The notes under the pieces were generated by a model. That model was not told the DNA's origin. It ran no database searches and worked only from the letters and a program-made list of their open reading frames with translations. From Halomonas sp. ML-15 (GTDB lineage: Bacteria > Pseudomonadota > Gammaproteobacteria > Pseudomonadales > Halomonadaceae): DNA of 64,000 nucleotides. How positions within the stretch are numbered: position 1 is the stretch's first letter; each line of letters opens with the position of its first letter. Location: the NCBI RefSeq assembly GCF_014779595.1, contig NZ_JACXZT010000017.1, positions 55,778 to 119,777 of the forward strand, in the 5' to 3' direction. Made by a program: the position numbers and the translations under genes. Positions 1 to 11,117 of the stretch are shown in pieces.

Positions 1-720
1 CACACCCTGAATGGCGTCTTCGACCTGGTTCGTGGGGCTGGTGATGTCGATGCCGTTGACCGACAGCTCGGCATCCTGCCCAGGCTGGCCAATGGTGCCG
101 CCCGGCTCATCAGCGAGGTTGCCTTCCGCCAGCTCGGCGAAATTGGTGCCGGTGATCGATGCCTGCTCGCCGGTGCCCTGGGACATGAAGGTGAGGCGGT
201 GGCCTTCGCCATCGAACACGATAGAGGCGTTCACCGCTGCGTCGGGGTCGGCGTTGACCGCGTCGCGCACGTCTTCCAGAGTGCTGTCGGCGGCAATATC
301 GACCGAGTGATCCAGCTCATCGTTGGCGAACGTCAGCGCTAGCTCGCCGCCCTCTGTGGAAACGATGGTGTCGAGGTACTCGACCCGCTCGCTGGTGAGG
401 TTGCCGGCCGTGGCCGTGCTCTGCACGTCGACCTCGAAGCGGCCGGGGCTCGCCTCGGGCCCGGCGGCCGCCTGCACGGCGTCACCGCTGACCTCAGCGG
501 TGACGCTCTGGTAGAGCGAGGGGTCGTTGAGATTGGTGACGCTGTCGCCGAACCCCGAGAGCGCACTCTGGATCTCACCGTAGGCCGAGATCTGCACCTG
601 CTGCGACTCGACCTGCTGTGCGATGGGTTCGAGCCTGGCTTCCTCGGCTTCCTGCATCTGCCCCAACAGACCGTTCAGGTCGAGACCGGAGCCTACTCCT
701 AGTGAGGTGATACTCGACAT
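1..720 (-). CDS. fliD: Flagellar hook-associated protein 2 (filament cap), 5' part only
   Basis: The first 240 codons of a FliD-type filament cap protein, running off the left edge so the C-terminus is missing. The N-terminus reads MSSITSLGVGSGLDLNGLL, a typical FliD/HAP2 start, followed by a glutamine-rich helical stretch (EPIAQQVESQQVQISAYGE) that in the family belongs to the coiled-coil D0 region, then the beta-rich middle domain. FliD caps the growing flagellum outside the cell and promotes flagellin folding. The start at 720 gives the conserved N-terminus directly. No other flagellar gene lies in the window. Confidence is high for the family; whether the gene is intact cannot be seen. 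Confidence 0.93.
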   Translation of the reverse strand, partial: MSSITSLGVGSGLDLNGLLGQMQEAEEARLEPIAQQVESQQVQISAYGEIQSALSGFGDSVTNLNDPSLYQSVTAEVSGDAVQAAAGPEASPGRFEVDVQSTATAGNLTSERVEYLDTIVSTEGGELALTFANDELDHSVDIAADSTLEDVRDAVNADPDAAVNASIVFDGEGHRLTFMSQGTGEQASITGTNFAELAEGNLADEPGGTIGQPGQDAELSVNGIDITSPTNQVEDAIQGV

Positions 721-849
721 ACAACCAACTCCAAAGTGCGTGTATTTTCCTCTCTACTCTGGGCCATCGGCGGGGAGGAGTGGGAACTTTAGGGTGCAGG
801 AGGAGATTTTTTCAGGCGCTTTACGCGGCAGGCATGATTCTGAGGCCCT

Positions 850-891
850 GGCAGCGCTTCGCGCTGCAATCGCGGTTGAAACCGCTCCCAC
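850..891. repeat. REP-like extragenic repeat, single copy
   Basis: A GC-rich copy of the element that is tandemly repeated at 2055-2312, sharing the core ctgcaatcgcggttgaaacc. It lies in the gap between fliD and the GGDEF gene. Similar short palindromic repeats are common between genes in Pseudomonas and Halomonas. Its function is unknown; such repeats often affect mRNA stability or bind nucleoid proteins. Confidence 0.75.
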
Positions 892-962
892 GAATCGCGA
901 ATGGCGTCGCTCCTACACGGGGATGGTGCCAAGGCAGAGGTGGGAGCGGGCCCTGGACGAGG

Positions 963-1985
963 TCACTGATGCTGACGTTGCTCGTAGTGCCGACGTTTGC
1001 TGGTGAGTAGCCTCTGGTCGGCGCGGCCGGCCAGGCTATCCAGGCTGTCGTCCTGCTCCACCAGCGTGGCGACCCCAAGGCTGATCGAGATGTCGGTCAG
1101 GTCGACGATGCGCTGGCACAGCCTTTCGGCAGTGGCCTTGGCATCCCGCTCGGCGATCCCGGGCAACAGGACCAGAAACTCGTCGCCGCCGAAGCGCCCC
1201 AGCAAGTCGCTCTCGCGCAGTTCACCGGCGAGGCTGGTGGCGACGCGCTTGAGGGCGATATCGCCGGCGGCATGGCCATGGGTATCGTTGACCTGCTTGA
1301 AGGCGTCTAGATCGATCATCAGCACGCTGAGTGGCGACGCGTAGCGCCGTGCGCGCTCCAGCTCACGCTGGCCAAGCACTTCGATATGGCGGCGGTTATA
1401 GCAACCGGTGAGAAAATCACGGCTGGCCATCTCCTCGAGCTGGGCATTAAGCAGCGTCAGCTCGTGGTTGGCGCGAGTCAACTCTGCGGTGCGTTGCATA
1501 ACGCGAGCTTCCAGCGCCTGATTGTGCTGCTCCAGGGCATCACGAGCGTTCCGCAGCTCGGTCACATCCTGTGCAATGCCGAACAGATGAGTGACGCGCT
1601 GCAGGTCATCAGGGTCGTTGTGCAGTGGCACTATCAGCGTTAACCAGTAACCAAACTGCTCCTGGCCTTGCGTATCGAAGAAGGCGACGTGCTCCTCATA
1701 GCGCATCGGTATATCTGCCGCCACGCATTCACGATAGCGAGCGTAGATCGCCTCGACAGTCGCTTCTGGCATAAACGCCGAGAGCGGCTTGCCGAGGCAC
1801 TCGCGGCCAATGGTGGCTAGCTGCGCCGGATTGGCAGCCTCGACCACGAAGTGGCCGTCCTTCTCGGCCCGCACCAGAAACATATTTTCAGGAAAATGGT
1901 GCCACAGCTCGCGGACCAGAGGATGCGCCATCAGCGCCTCGTGGAAGGTCAGTCGTGCCGCGCTGGGAGGAGGAGTGTCACTCAT
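963..1985 (-). CDS. PAS-GGDEF diguanylate cyclase
   Basis: Predicted c-di-GMP synthase of 340 residues. An N-terminal PAS-like sensor (about residues 30-145) is followed by a coiled coil (about 145-188) and a GGDEF domain. The signature GGDEF is intact (about residues 266-270). RESD lies five residues before it and matches the RxxD inhibitory I-site, so an active, product-inhibited enzyme is expected. DFLTGCYNRR marks the start of the catalytic domain. The frame stays open to 2099, but that extension reads through REP-like repeat DNA, so the ATG at 1985 (MSDTPPP) is preferred. No transmembrane segment is seen, so it is likely cytoplasmic. The signal sensed is unknown; fliD nearby would fit motility control, but that is inference. 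Confidence 0.93.
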   Translation of the reverse strand: MSDTPPPSAARLTFHEALMAHPLVRELWHHFPENMFLVRAEKDGHFVVEAANPAQLATIGRECLGKPLSAFMPEATVEAIYARYRECVAADIPMRYEEHVAFFDTQGQEQFGYWLTLIVPLHNDPDDLQRVTHLFGIAQDVTELRNARDALEQHNQALEARVMQRTAELTRANHELTLLNAQLEEMASRDFLTGCYNRRHIEVLGQRELERARRYASPLSVLMIDLDAFKQVNDTHGHAAGDIALKRVATSLAGELRESDLLGRFGGDEFLVLLPGIAERDAKATAERLCQRIVDLTDISISLGVATLVEQDDSLDSLAGRADQRLLTSKRRHYEQRQHQ

Positions 1986-2054
1986 GGCGATACCAGGGAC
2001 GTTTGCGTCAACCATTGCAGCAACGGCGGCAGCTGGCAAGCAATGGTTAAGAAG

Positions 2055-2312
2055 CGGCAGCGCTACGCGCTGCAATCGCGGTTGAAACCGATCCCACATT
2101 GGGGTCGGGCGACCCTGGCAAATGTAGGAGCGAATTTATTCGCGATGGGGTTGATTTGGCCGGCAGCGCTGCGCGCTGCAATCGCGGTTGAAACCGCTCC
2201 TACATTGGGGTCGGGCGACCCTGGCTAATGTAGGAGCGAATTTATTCGCGATGGGGTTGGTTTGGCCGGCAGCGCTGCGCGCTGCATCGCGGTTGAAACC
2301 GCTCCCACATTA
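2055..2312. repeat. Tandem REP-like array, 2.4 copies of a 106-bp unit
   Basis: Two nearly identical 106-bp units (2055-2160 and 2161-2266) and a partial third (2267 to about 2312). Each holds the module gcagcgctgcgcgctgc, then gcggttgaaaccgctcc, and then the palindromic gcgaatttattcgc next to tgtaggagcg. The tacatt/aatgta arms are inverted, so a unit can fold into a long double hairpin like a REPIN. The array fills the gap between the metZ stop and the GGDEF start. No gene is seen in it. Confidence 0.88.
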
Positions 2313-2327
2313 ATTGCGCTGGAGTGG

Positions 2328-3533
2328 CTAAACCAGGGCGTCCAGGCCGCGGGCCAGGTCGCCCTTGAGGTCGTCGAGGTCCTCGAGGCCGACGGCGACG
2401 CGGATCAACCCTTCGCTAATCCCGGCGGCGGCTTTCTGCTCCTCGTTGAGGCGGCCGTGGGTGGTGGTGCCGGGATGGGTGATGGTGGTCTTGACGTCGC
2501 CCAGGTTGCCGGTGATCGACATGATCTGGGTGGCGTCGATTACCGACCAGGCCGCTTCACGTGCGCCCTTGCCACTGCTCGGGGCCACTTCCAGGCCGAG
2601 CACGGCGCCATAGGCCTTTTGCTGGCGGCTGGCCAGGGCATGCTGGGGATGGCTTTCGAGACCGCTGTAGTGCACCCGCGCAACCGCCGGGTGAGCCTCG
2701 AGCCAGCGCGCCAGCTCAAGGGCGTTCTCGCAGTGCGCCTTCATGCGCAGATTGAGGGTCTCGAGGCCCTTGAGGAAGATCCAGGCGTTGAACGGGCTCA
2801 TGCAGGGCCCGCAGGTACGCACCACGCCGAACAGCTCCTCGAGCTCCTTGTCGCGACCGACTACCGCCCCGCCGATGGCGCGCCCCTGACCGTCGAGGTA
2901 CTTGGTAGCGGAGTGGATCACCAGGTCCGCACCGAGTTCGATGGGCTTCTGCAGCGCCGGGGTCAGGAAGCAGTTGTCGATGGCCAACCAGGCGTCGTGG
3001 CGATGGGCGATCTCGGCCAGTGCCTTGATGTCGACCACCTCGGAGAGCGGGTTCGACGGCGTCTCGGCGAACAGCAGACGGGTCGCTGGGGTAATCGCGG
3101 CTTCCCAGGCCTCGAGATCGGAGAGCTCGACGTAGCGGGTGGTAATGCCGAATTTGCCCAGATACTTGTCGAACAGGCTGACGGTGGAGCCAAACAGCGA
3201 GCGCGAGGCGACGATCTCGTCACCGGCCTGGAGTAGCGCCAAGGCGGTCGAGAGGATCGCCGACATGCCGGAGCTGGTCGCGACGCAGCGCTCACCGCCC
3301 TCCATCACCGCCAAGCGCTTCTCGAAGTTGCGCACCGTGGGGTTGGTAAAGCGCGAGTAGATATTGCCCGGCTCCTCGCCGCCGAACTTGCGCGCGGCCT
3401 CGGCGGCGCTGCCGTAGACGAAGCTGGAGGTCGGGAAGATCGGCTCGCCGTGCTCCTGCTCGTGGGTGCGGGCATGGCCGGCGCGGATCGCCTGGGTGGC
3501 CAGGGCCCAGTCGTGTGAGTTGTCAGTCGTCAT
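2328..3533 (-). CDS. metZ: O-succinylhomoserine sulfhydrylase
   Basis: PLP-dependent Cys/Met metabolism enzyme of 401 residues that makes homocysteine from O-succinylhomoserine and sulfide in methionine synthesis. The PLP-lysine region reads [23 protein letters not shown] and [12 protein letters not shown] are further family blocks. The ATG at 3533 (MTTDNSHDW) overlaps the end of purF by 11 bp, the purF-metZ arrangement known from Pseudomonas, so the two are probably translationally coupled. Earlier ATGs at 3542 and 3569 lie deeper inside purF and are less likely. Cystathionine gamma-synthase is an alternative name, but context and sequence favour MetZ. Confidence 0.93.
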   Translation of the reverse strand: MTTDNSHDWALATQAIRAGHARTHEQEHGEPIFPTSSFVYGSAAEAARKFGGEEPGNIYSRFTNPTVRNFEKRLAVMEGGERCVATSSGMSAILSTALALLQAGDEIVASRSLFGSTVSLFDKYLGKFGITTRYVELSDLEAWEAAITPATRLLFAETPSNPLSEVVDIKALAEIAHRHDAWLAIDNCFLTPALQKPIELGADLVIHSATKYLDGQGRAIGGAVVGRDKELEELFGVVRTCGPCMSPFNAWIFLKGLETLNLRMKAHCENALELARWLEAHPAVARVHYSGLESHPQHALASRQQKAYGAVLGLEVAPSSGKGAREAAWSVIDATQIMSITGNLGDVKTTITHPGTTTHGRLNEEQKAAAGISEGLIRVAVGLEDLDDLKGDLARGLDALV

Positions 3534-5043
3534 CGAAGTCATCCTGATTGTGCATGCCGACCAGGGCATGGTCGCTGACGTTCTGGTCCTTGGCGCTGTC
3601 GTTACGCGAGGCCTCGAGCTGGCTCAGGTAGGCGTCGTCGATATCACCAGTGATGTACTGGCCGTCGAACACCGAGCAGTCGAACTGCTCGAGGGCCGGA
3701 TTGACCTCGCGGCAGGCGTCGCGCAGGTCGTCGAGGTCCTGGTAGAAGATGCGGTCGGCGCCGATCAGCTCGCCGACCTCGGCTTCGCTGCGGCCGTGGG
3801 CGATCAGCTCGTTGGCCGCCGGCATGTCGATGCCATAAACGTTGGGGTAGCGCACCGGCGGCGCGGCGGAAGCGAAATAGACCTTGCTGGCGCCGGCTTC
3901 GCGGGCCATCTGGATGATCTGCTTGCAGGTGGTGCCGCGCACGATGGAGTCGTCGACCAGCAGCACGTTCTTGCCCTTGAACTCGATGTCGATGGCGTTG
4001 AGCTTCTGGCGCACCGACTTCTTGCGCTGGGTCTGGCCGGGCATGATGAAGGTCCGCCCGATATAGCGGTTCTTCATGAAACCTTCGCGGTAGGTCACGC
4101 CGAGATGCTGGGCGAGCTCCAGCGCCGAGGTGCGGGAGGTATCAGGGATCGGGATCACCACGTCGATATCGTGCTCCGGCCACTCGTGCTGGATGCGGTC
4201 GCCGAGCTTGCGGCCCATCTGCATGCGGGTGCCGTAGACGTAGGCACCGTCGAGGATCGAGTCGGGCCGCGCCAGATAGACGTGCTCGAAGATGCACGGC
4301 GCGAGAATCGGCTTGTCGGCGCACTGCTGGGTGTGGATGTTGCCGCGCATGTCGACGAAGATCGCCTCGCCCGGGGCGAGGTCGCGGTGCAGCTCGAAGC
4401 CGCCGACGTCCAGCGCCACCGACTCGGAGGCGATCATCACGTCCTGGTGGCCGCCCTCGTCGCGGGTACCGAACACCACCGGGCGGATGCCCTGGGGGTC
4501 GCGGAAGGCGACCATGCCGAAGCCGTTGATGATCGCCACCGCAGCATAGCCGCCCTTGCAGCGACGATGCACGCGGCGCACGGCGTCGAAGATGTCCTCG
4601 GGCTCGAGATGATGGCCCTGCTTGCCCAACTCATGGGCGAAGACGTTGAGCAGTACCTCGGAGTCGGAGCTGGTATTGATATGGCGCAGGTCGGTGGAGA
4701 ACAGCTCCTGCTTGAGCTGATCGGAGTTGGTCAGGTTGCCGTTGTGGGCCAACGAGATGCCGTAGGGCGAGTTGACGTAGAACGGCTGCGACTCTGCTTC
4801 GCTGGACGAGCCAGCGGTGGGATAGCGCACGTGGCCGATGCCCAGGTTGCCCTTGAGGCGCGCCATATGGCGAGTATGGAAGACGTCGCGCACCAGTCCG
4901 TTGCTCTTGCGCAGCAGGAAGCGGTCTTCATGCCATGTCATCATCCCGGCGGCATCCTGGCCACGATGCTGAAGGACTGTCAGCGCATCATAGATGCTCT
5001 GGTTGACCGCCTGGTTGGCCATCAGGCCCACGATACCGCACAT
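3523..5043 (-). CDS. purF: Amidophosphoribosyltransferase
   Basis: First committed enzyme of purine synthesis: converts PRPP and glutamine to phosphoribosylamine. It has 506 residues, normal for the family. The N-terminal Ntn glutaminase starts MCGIVGLM with the catalytic Cys2 and is followed by [11 protein letters not shown]. The C-terminal phosphoribosyltransferase domain carries the PRPP loop [13 protein letters not shown]. It lies downstream of cvpA, the classic cvpA-purF pair, and overlaps metZ. Cytoplasmic. Nothing unusual. Confidence 0.97.
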   Translation of the reverse strand: MCGIVGLMANQAVNQSIYDALTVLQHRGQDAAGMMTWHEDRFLLRKSNGLVRDVFHTRHMARLKGNLGIGHVRYPTAGSSSEAESQPFYVNSPYGISLAHNGNLTNSDQLKQELFSTDLRHINTSSDSEVLLNVFAHELGKQGHHLEPEDIFDAVRRVHRRCKGGYAAVAIINGFGMVAFRDPQGIRPVVFGTRDEGGHQDVMIASESVALDVGGFELHRDLAPGEAIFVDMRGNIHTQQCADKPILAPCIFEHVYLARPDSILDGAYVYGTRMQMGRKLGDRIQHEWPEHDIDVVIPIPDTSRTSALELAQHLGVTYREGFMKNRYIGRTFIMPGQTQRKKSVRQKLNAIDIEFKGKNVLLVDDSIVRGTTCKQIIQMAREAGASKVYFASAAPPVRYPNVYGIDMPAANELIAHGRSEAEVGELIGADRIFYQDLDDLRDACREVNPALEQFDCSVFDGQYITGDIDDAYLSQLEASRNDSAKDQNVSDHALVGMHNQDDFDDD

Positions 5044-5111
5044 TCCGCCTTACCTCGCTGCACTGTTTAACGACCGACCGACAACGCCGGCCCTATAAAA
5101 TAGTTGGGATG

Positions 5112-5717
5112 CTACTGGGCGGGCGGCGCTCCGCCCTGCCTATCGGGATCGTCGAGCGCCCCATCATCATCGGCGTCATCGCCCCCGAAACCGGGTAGCG
5201 AGATATTGCGCCACGCCTCGGTGCGCTCGGGGTCACGCTGTTCCCAGGCCTCGACCTGGCTGATCACCCAGCCGCGCAGCTCCTCGAAGGTGGGCCGTAG
5301 CTCGGCGTTGCGCCACGCTTCGAGCTGCGACAGCGGCGTCAGCGAAATCAGCACGGTGACGAGCACCAGGATCGCCGCGCCGCGCAGCACACCGAAGGCG
5401 GCCCCCGCCATGCGGTTGAAGAAGCCCATGCCGACCCACTCTACCGCGGCATGGACGGCACGGATCACCAAACCGCAGATCATGATCACCACGAAAATGA
5501 CCAGAATGAACGACAGCACCAGCCTGCCGTCGGCGTTGTCGATCAGCCCGCTGAGCATGTCGGCCACCGGCTCGGCGAACATGCGCGCGGCGATCAGCGC
5601 GATGACCCAGGCTGCCAGACCCAGCCCCTCGCGGATCAAGCCGCGCATAAAGCCCGCCAGCATCGAAATGGCGAGCACCGCCAGAAACGCCATGTCCAGC
5701 CAGGTGAGACTCATCAA
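5112..5717 (-). CDS. cvpA: CvpA family inner-membrane protein
   Basis: A 201-residue CvpA (colicin V production) protein with four predicted membrane segments in its first 150 residues. It begins MMSLTWLDMAFLAVLAISML and contains the family block GFMRGLIREGLGLAAW. The C-terminal tail is charged and acidic (residues 160-200). CvpA was first found as needed for colicin V export and is linked to envelope homeostasis; its exact biochemical role is unsettled. It overlaps the upstream SPOR gene by 4 bp and precedes purF, as in most gammaproteobacteria. Confidence 0.93.
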   Translation of the reverse strand: MMSLTWLDMAFLAVLAISMLAGFMRGLIREGLGLAAWVIALIAARMFAEPVADMLSGLIDNADGRLVLSFILVIFVVIMICGLVIRAVHAAVEWVGMGFFNRMAGAAFGVLRGAAILVLVTVLISLTPLSQLEAWRNAELRPTFEELRGWVISQVEAWEQRDPERTEAWRNISLPGFGGDDADDDGALDDPDRQGGAPPAQ

Positions 5718-6382
5718 TCCTCCCGCACCCGAATCAGCAGTCCCTGGATATTGGCGCGCTCCTGGAGCTCGGTCCGGGCCTGCTCACCGTCGCTGGAGCT
5801 GGCGAAGGGCCCGACGTAGACGCTGGTCATATCGTTGTCACGCGCGCGGCGGTAGGCGCTGAAGCCCTGCTCGTTGAGCTGCGCCTCGAGGCGTTCGGCG
5901 TTGGCCGGCTCGCCGAAGCTGCCTACCTGCACCGTCCACTCACCGCCTTCAACGGCAGCCGTAGGTGCCTCACTGGCAGGCTCTGACTCGGCCTCCTGCG
6001 TCGGCTCGGGTTCGCTGGGCGCCTGGGCGGCCTCGGCCAGCTCGGCGATGGGATCGCTGTCGACCTCGGGCTCGGCCGGGGTCGGCTCGTCGAGATCACC
6101 CGGTTCGTCGCGCACCACCGGTTCGGTGGCCTCGACCACCTGCTCGACATCGACCTCGGGCGGCTCGTCGATCTCGCCTGACGGCGGCGTCGAGAGACTG
6201 GCCGGGGGGCTCGGCTCGTCCACCGGGGTGCGCTGCACGTCGATAGGCTGCTCGATGGTAAGCACCGGTGCCGGGCGCTCTTCGCGGGGCGTCGGCGTAT
6301 CGAACAGCATCGGCACGAAGATCACCCCCAGGGCAATAATGATCACCGCCCCACTGATGCGTTCACGCATGCCATATTTCAT
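5714..6382 (-). CDS. dedD: SPOR-domain protein, DedD-like
   Basis: A 222-residue bitopic protein with an N-terminal membrane anchor (VIIIALGVIFVPMLF, about residues 14-28), a long Pro/Glu-rich periplasmic linker (about 30-148), and a C-terminal SPOR domain (about 148-222, starting WTVQVGSFGEPANAERL). SPOR domains bind glycan strands stripped of stem peptides at the division septum. It lies between folC and cvpA, the conserved dedD position, and overlaps both by 4 bp. The likely role is a non-essential cell-division protein. The gene name rests on domain layout and synteny. Confidence 0.9.
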   Translation of the reverse strand: MKYGMRERISGAVIIIALGVIFVPMLFDTPTPREERPAPVLTIEQPIDVQRTPVDEPSPPASLSTPPSGEIDEPPEVDVEQVVEATEPVVRDEPGDLDEPTPAEPEVDSDPIAELAEAAQAPSEPEPTQEAESEPASEAPTAAVEGGEWTVQVGSFGEPANAERLEAQLNEQGFSAYRRARDNDMTSVYVGPFASSSDGEQARTELQERANIQGLLIRVRED

Positions 6383-7737
6383 GCTGATCCCTCCTCATGC
6401 CAGATGCTGGCATCCTCTGCCAACGGCGGTAGTTGCCTAGCCTGAACCTCTGCCAGCGCCTCGGCCACGGTGAAGAACGAGCCGCACACCAGCACTTGAT
6501 CATCAGCGCCGAGGCGCTCACTCAGCCAGGCGACGGCGGCGGCCACGCTCTCGGCGCGGTGTACCACCGGTTGGCCGCTGGCCTTCAGCGTATCCGCCAG
6601 CGCCGCGGCGCTACGCGCGCGTTCGCCGTCGAGACTTGCCGTGACCCAGGCGTCGATCTGCCCGGCCAGTTCACCCACCACGCCGGCGGCGTCCTTGTCG
6701 GCGAGCATGCCGAGCAGCGCATAGCGCTTGCCGTCACAGGGCCGTTGAGCCAGGCGCCTGGCCACATAATGGGCCGCATGCGGGTTGTGCGCCACATCCA
6801 GGCACCAATTGCCCAGCCACTGCATGCGACCGGCCAGCTGCACCTGCGCCAACCCCTGGCGACAGCACTCGGCGTCGAGCGTCAGGCCGGTCAACGCCAG
6901 TGCCTGGAGCGCACTCGCCGCATTGTCCAGCGGCAGCCCCGGGTCGGGCAAGTGGTCAAGTGTCAGCGAGTCGCCTTCGCGCTGCCCTGTGATGTGTCCC
7001 TGCCACTGCCAGCGCCCGTCGGCATCGGGCTCGCTACGGGTCATCTGCTCGCCCAGCGCGTACAGCGGTACACCCAGCTCATCGGCATAGGCGCGTACGC
7101 TGGGCGGCAGTTCGCTGCTGCCCAGCACCGCTGGACGCCCAGCTCGCATGATACCGGCCTTTTCGCGGCCGATCTGGGCGATGTCGGTGCCGAGAAAGGC
7201 GGCGTGATCCTGGGCCACGGTGGTCACCACCGCGACGTCGGCGGAGAGAATATTTACCGCATCCAGCCGCCCGCCCAGGCCCACTTCGAGTATCGCCAGC
7301 TGCGGTGAGCGTTGCGCGATGCTGTGCAGTGCGGCCAGGGTACCGACCTCGAAGTAGGTCAGACTGATCGGCTCGTCGGCGAGGCGCGCCGCCTCGACTG
7401 CCGCAAAGCCCGCGATCAGGGTGGCGTCGTCGGCTTCGGCGCCGTCAAAGCGCAGGCGCTCGTTATAGCGCAGCAGATGCGGCGAGGTGTAGCTGGCGGT
7501 GGTCAGGCCGTGGGCACGGGCCAGCGCGTCGAGCACCGCCACCGTGGAGCCCTTGCCGTTGGTGCCAGCAACAGTAATCAAGCGCCCGGCGACGGGTGCG
7601 TCGAATAGCCCCATGCGTTCGGCCACCGCAGCGACACGCTCTAGGCCGAGCTCGATGCTGAGCGGATGCTGGCGTTCGAGATACGCCAACCAGCCCGCCA
7701 GATCGGCGGGCTGTGAGGGGCTATCGGGCGGACTCAT
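6379..7737 (-). CDS. folC: Dihydrofolate synthase / folylpolyglutamate synthase
   Basis: ATP-dependent Mur-ligase family enzyme of 452 residues that adds glutamate to dihydropteroate and extends folate polyglutamate tails. The P-loop is TVAGTNGKGSTVAVLD, followed by the family block YTSPHLLRYNERLR; LGGRLDAVN and DVAHNPHAAHYVARRL are further signatures. The ATG at 7737 (MSPPDSP) has GGAG six bases upstream; a TTG five codons earlier (7752) is also open and would overlap accD. It is in the accD-folC-dedD order typical of Pseudomonas relatives. Cytoplasmic. Confidence 0.95.
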   Translation of the reverse strand: MSPPDSPSQPADLAGWLAYLERQHPLSIELGLERVAAVAERMGLFDAPVAGRLITVAGTNGKGSTVAVLDALARAHGLTTASYTSPHLLRYNERLRFDGAEADDATLIAGFAAVEAARLADEPISLTYFEVGTLAALHSIAQRSPQLAILEVGLGGRLDAVNILSADVAVVTTVAQDHAAFLGTDIAQIGREKAGIMRAGRPAVLGSSELPPSVRAYADELGVPLYALGEQMTRSEPDADGRWQWQGHITGQREGDSLTLDHLPDPGLPLDNAASALQALALTGLTLDAECCRQGLAQVQLAGRMQWLGNWCLDVAHNPHAAHYVARRLAQRPCDGKRYALLGMLADKDAAGVVGELAGQIDAWVTASLDGERARSAAALADTLKASGQPVVHRAESVAAAVAWLSERLGADDQVLVCGSFFTVAEALAEVQARQLPPLAEDASIWHEEGSA

Positions 7738-7748
7738 GGGGCGCTCCG

Positions 7749-8732
7749 TCAACGCGGCTCCTGGCCGTCATCCTCGGCGGGCTGCTCCAGCGGCTCCTCC
7801 GCCTCGCTGGCCTCGGCGGGCTGCTGCTCGGCGACATCGACCAGGTCGGGCTCGTGCTCCTCGGGCATGCCGGTCACCGGCAGGTGCATCAGCTTGCGCA
7901 GTACTGCCCCCAGGCGCTCGCGCATCTCGCTGCGATGGACAATCATGTCCACGGTGCCGTGCTCGAGCAGGAACTCGCTGCGCTGGAAGCCTTCCGGCAG
8001 CTTTTCGCGCACGGTCTGCTCGATGACCCGTGGCCCGGCGAAACCGATCAAGGCGTTGGGCTCGGCCACATTGAGATCGCCAAGCATCGCCAAGGACGCC
8101 GTGACGCCACCGTAGACCGGATCGGTCAGCACCGAGATATAGGGAACCCCGGCCTGCTTGAGCTTCTCAAGCGCCGCAGAGGTCTTGGCCATCTGCATCA
8201 GCGAGAACAGCGCCTCCTGCATGCGCGCGCCACCCGAGGCCGAGAAGCACACCAGCGGGATGCCCTCCTCCAGCGCGGCGCTTGCCGCGCGCACGAATTT
8301 CTCGCCGACGATGGCGCCCATCGAGCCGCCCATGAAGGTGAATTCGAAGGACACCGCGACGATCGGCATGCCGTCGAGGGTGCCGCGCATGGCGACCAGC
8401 GCGTCGTTCTCGTCGGTGCTCTTCTGGGCTGCGGCGAGGCGGTCCTTGTACTTCTTGGAGTCGCGGAACTTGAGGCGGTCCACCGGCTCGAGGTCGGCGG
8501 CAATCTCGCTGCGGTCCTCCTTGTCGAGGAACCAGTCGAGGCGTTTGCGCGCAGTCAGCCGCAGGTGATGGTCACACTTGGGGCAGACGTTATGGTGTTT
8601 ATCGAGTTCGGGCAGGTAGAGCACTGCCTCGCACTTGGGGCACTTGCGCCACAGCCCGTCGGGCACGCTGGCGCGTCGGTCCTTGCGCTGGATACGGCCC
8701 ATGGAGGGCACGATCTTGTCTAGCCAGCTCAT
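7749..8732 (-). CDS. accD: Acetyl-CoA carboxylase carboxyltransferase beta subunit
   Basis: A 327-residue beta subunit that, with AccA, transfers the carboxyl group from biotin to acetyl-CoA to make malonyl-CoA. The N-terminal zinc ribbon has two CxxC pairs (CPKC at about residues 30-33 and again about 20 residues later). The crotonase-like carboxyltransferase core contains [19 protein letters not shown] and [11 protein letters not shown]. The C-terminal 35 residues are acidic and probably disordered. It follows trpA at a distance of 54 bp and runs into folC. Confidence 0.96.
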   Translation of the reverse strand: MSWLDKIVPSMGRIQRKDRRASVPDGLWRKCPKCEAVLYLPELDKHHNVCPKCDHHLRLTARKRLDWFLDKEDRSEIAADLEPVDRLKFRDSKKYKDRLAAAQKSTDENDALVAMRGTLDGMPIVAVSFEFTFMGGSMGAIVGEKFVRAASAALEEGIPLVCFSASGGARMQEALFSLMQMAKTSAALEKLKQAGVPYISVLTDPVYGGVTASLAMLGDLNVAEPNALIGFAGPRVIEQTVREKLPEGFQRSEFLLEHGTVDMIVHRSEMRERLGAVLRKLMHLPVTGMPEEHEPDLVDVAEQQPAEASEAEEPLEQPAEDDGQEPR

Positions 8733-8786
8733 GTCAGAATGCTTCCCGTATGCTGAAACGTTGAGTCATATATCGTTGGCGCTCGC

Positions 8787-9590
8787 TCAAGCGTCCATGG
8801 CCTGGCGCATCTCGCCCAGTACCGCCTTGAGCTGAGGCGCGATAGCGGCCGGATTGTCGGCGTTTTCGGCAATCCGATTGACCAGCGCAGAACCGACGAT
8901 CACGCCGTCGGCGACCTGGGCCACCGCCGCCGCCGAGGCGCCATCGCGGATGCCAAAGCCGACGCACAGCGGCAGCGTGGTCATCTCGCGCAGCGGCGCC
9001 AGGTGGCTGGCCACGTCCTCGGCGTTGAGACTGGCGGAGCCGGTCACGCCCTTGAGCGACACATAGTACAGATAGCCTTCGCCATGGGCGCATATTGTAG
9101 CGGCCCGGGCGTTGGAGGTGGTAGGCGCGACCAGGAAGATCGACGCCAGCCCGAATGACTTGAGTACCGGGCCGAACTCATCGGCCTCTTCCGGCGGCAT
9201 GTCAACGGTCAGCACGCCGTCGACGCCAGCGGCGCTGGCGGCATCGGCGAAGGCTTCATAGCCGATCCGCTCGACCGGATTGAGGTAGCCCATCAATACC
9301 ACCGGCGTGGTGGTATCGGTCTGGCGGAACTCGCGCACCATGTCGAACATGTCGACCAGCCGAGTGCCCTTGAGCAGTGCCCGCTCGCAGGCTTTCTGGA
9401 TCACCGGACCATCGGCCATGGGGTCCGAGAACGGCACCCCGAGTTCGATGATATCGGCACCGGCCTCGACCAGGGCGTGCATGAAGCCCACGGTATGCTC
9501 GGGGCCCGGATCACCGGCAGTGATGTAGGGAATCAGGGCCTTTCGGCCCTGCGCCTTGAGCTCGGCGAAGCGTTGATCAATACGGTTCAT
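8787..9590 (-). CDS. trpA: Tryptophan synthase alpha subunit
   Basis: A 267-residue TIM-barrel subunit that splits indole-3-glycerol phosphate into indole and glyceraldehyde 3-phosphate. [10 protein letters not shown], then [18 protein letters not shown] with the catalytic Glu and Asp, mark the family. [10 protein letters not shown] near the C-terminus is the phosphate-binding region. It starts 9 bp after the trpB stop, so the two subunits are co-expressed for the alpha2beta2 complex. Confidence 0.96.
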   Translation of the reverse strand: MNRIDQRFAELKAQGRKALIPYITAGDPGPEHTVGFMHALVEAGADIIELGVPFSDPMADGPVIQKACERALLKGTRLVDMFDMVREFRQTDTTTPVVLMGYLNPVERIGYEAFADAASAAGVDGVLTVDMPPEEADEFGPVLKSFGLASIFLVAPTTSNARAATICAHGEGYLYYVSLKGVTGSASLNAEDVASHLAPLREMTTLPLCVGFGIRDGASAAAVAQVADGVIVGSALVNRIAENADNPAAIAPQLKAVLGEMRQAMDA

Positions 9591-9599
9591 CGCGGGTCC

Positions 9600-10823
<1,224 letters not shown>

Positions 10824-10872
10824 CTCACAGGGTCGCTTGAGCGGATTGGAGATTTAGCCAGAAAGTTCATGG

Positions 10873-10899
10873 CTGAGCCCCATCGACTCGATGGCTCAG
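10873..10899 (-). promoter_or_regulatory. Inverted repeat in the trpB leader
   Basis: About 50-75 bp before the trpB start, ctgagcc and ggctcag flank a second pair atcga/tcgat, giving a stem of roughly 12 bp with small bulges. It could be a leader structure in the trpBA mRNA or a regulator-binding palindrome. No run of Trp codons for a leader peptide is seen. The rest of the 294-bp gap to the RiPP cluster shows no gene. Confidence 0.4.
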
Positions 10900-11117
10900 G
10901 CACGAACGAGCACGGCAAATCGGCCCATGAGGATATCAGGTTTTGGCGGTGTTGCAGAGCATGATACGCGGCGGGACGGACATCTCTGGCCTTTGGCCAC
11001 AGCAACGCTGCGCAGCCAGGAACGGCCGCTGACGGGAGTTGGGAGTGTTGACCTGTCAGGCAGATAACGGCACACGACACCTGAGCAGGTCAATAGCCTG
11101 GCGTCAGCAGTGGTGCA

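Noticed and set aside
3466..5070. Long open frame antisense to purF
   Set aside because: It mirrors purF in a high-GC genome, has valine/alanine/leucine-rich low-quality sequence with no family signature, while purF on the other strand has all catalytic motifs.
10824..11117. trp leader peptide or tRNA before trpB
   Set aside because: No Trp-rich short frame and no cloverleaf could be drawn; only an inverted repeat is supported.
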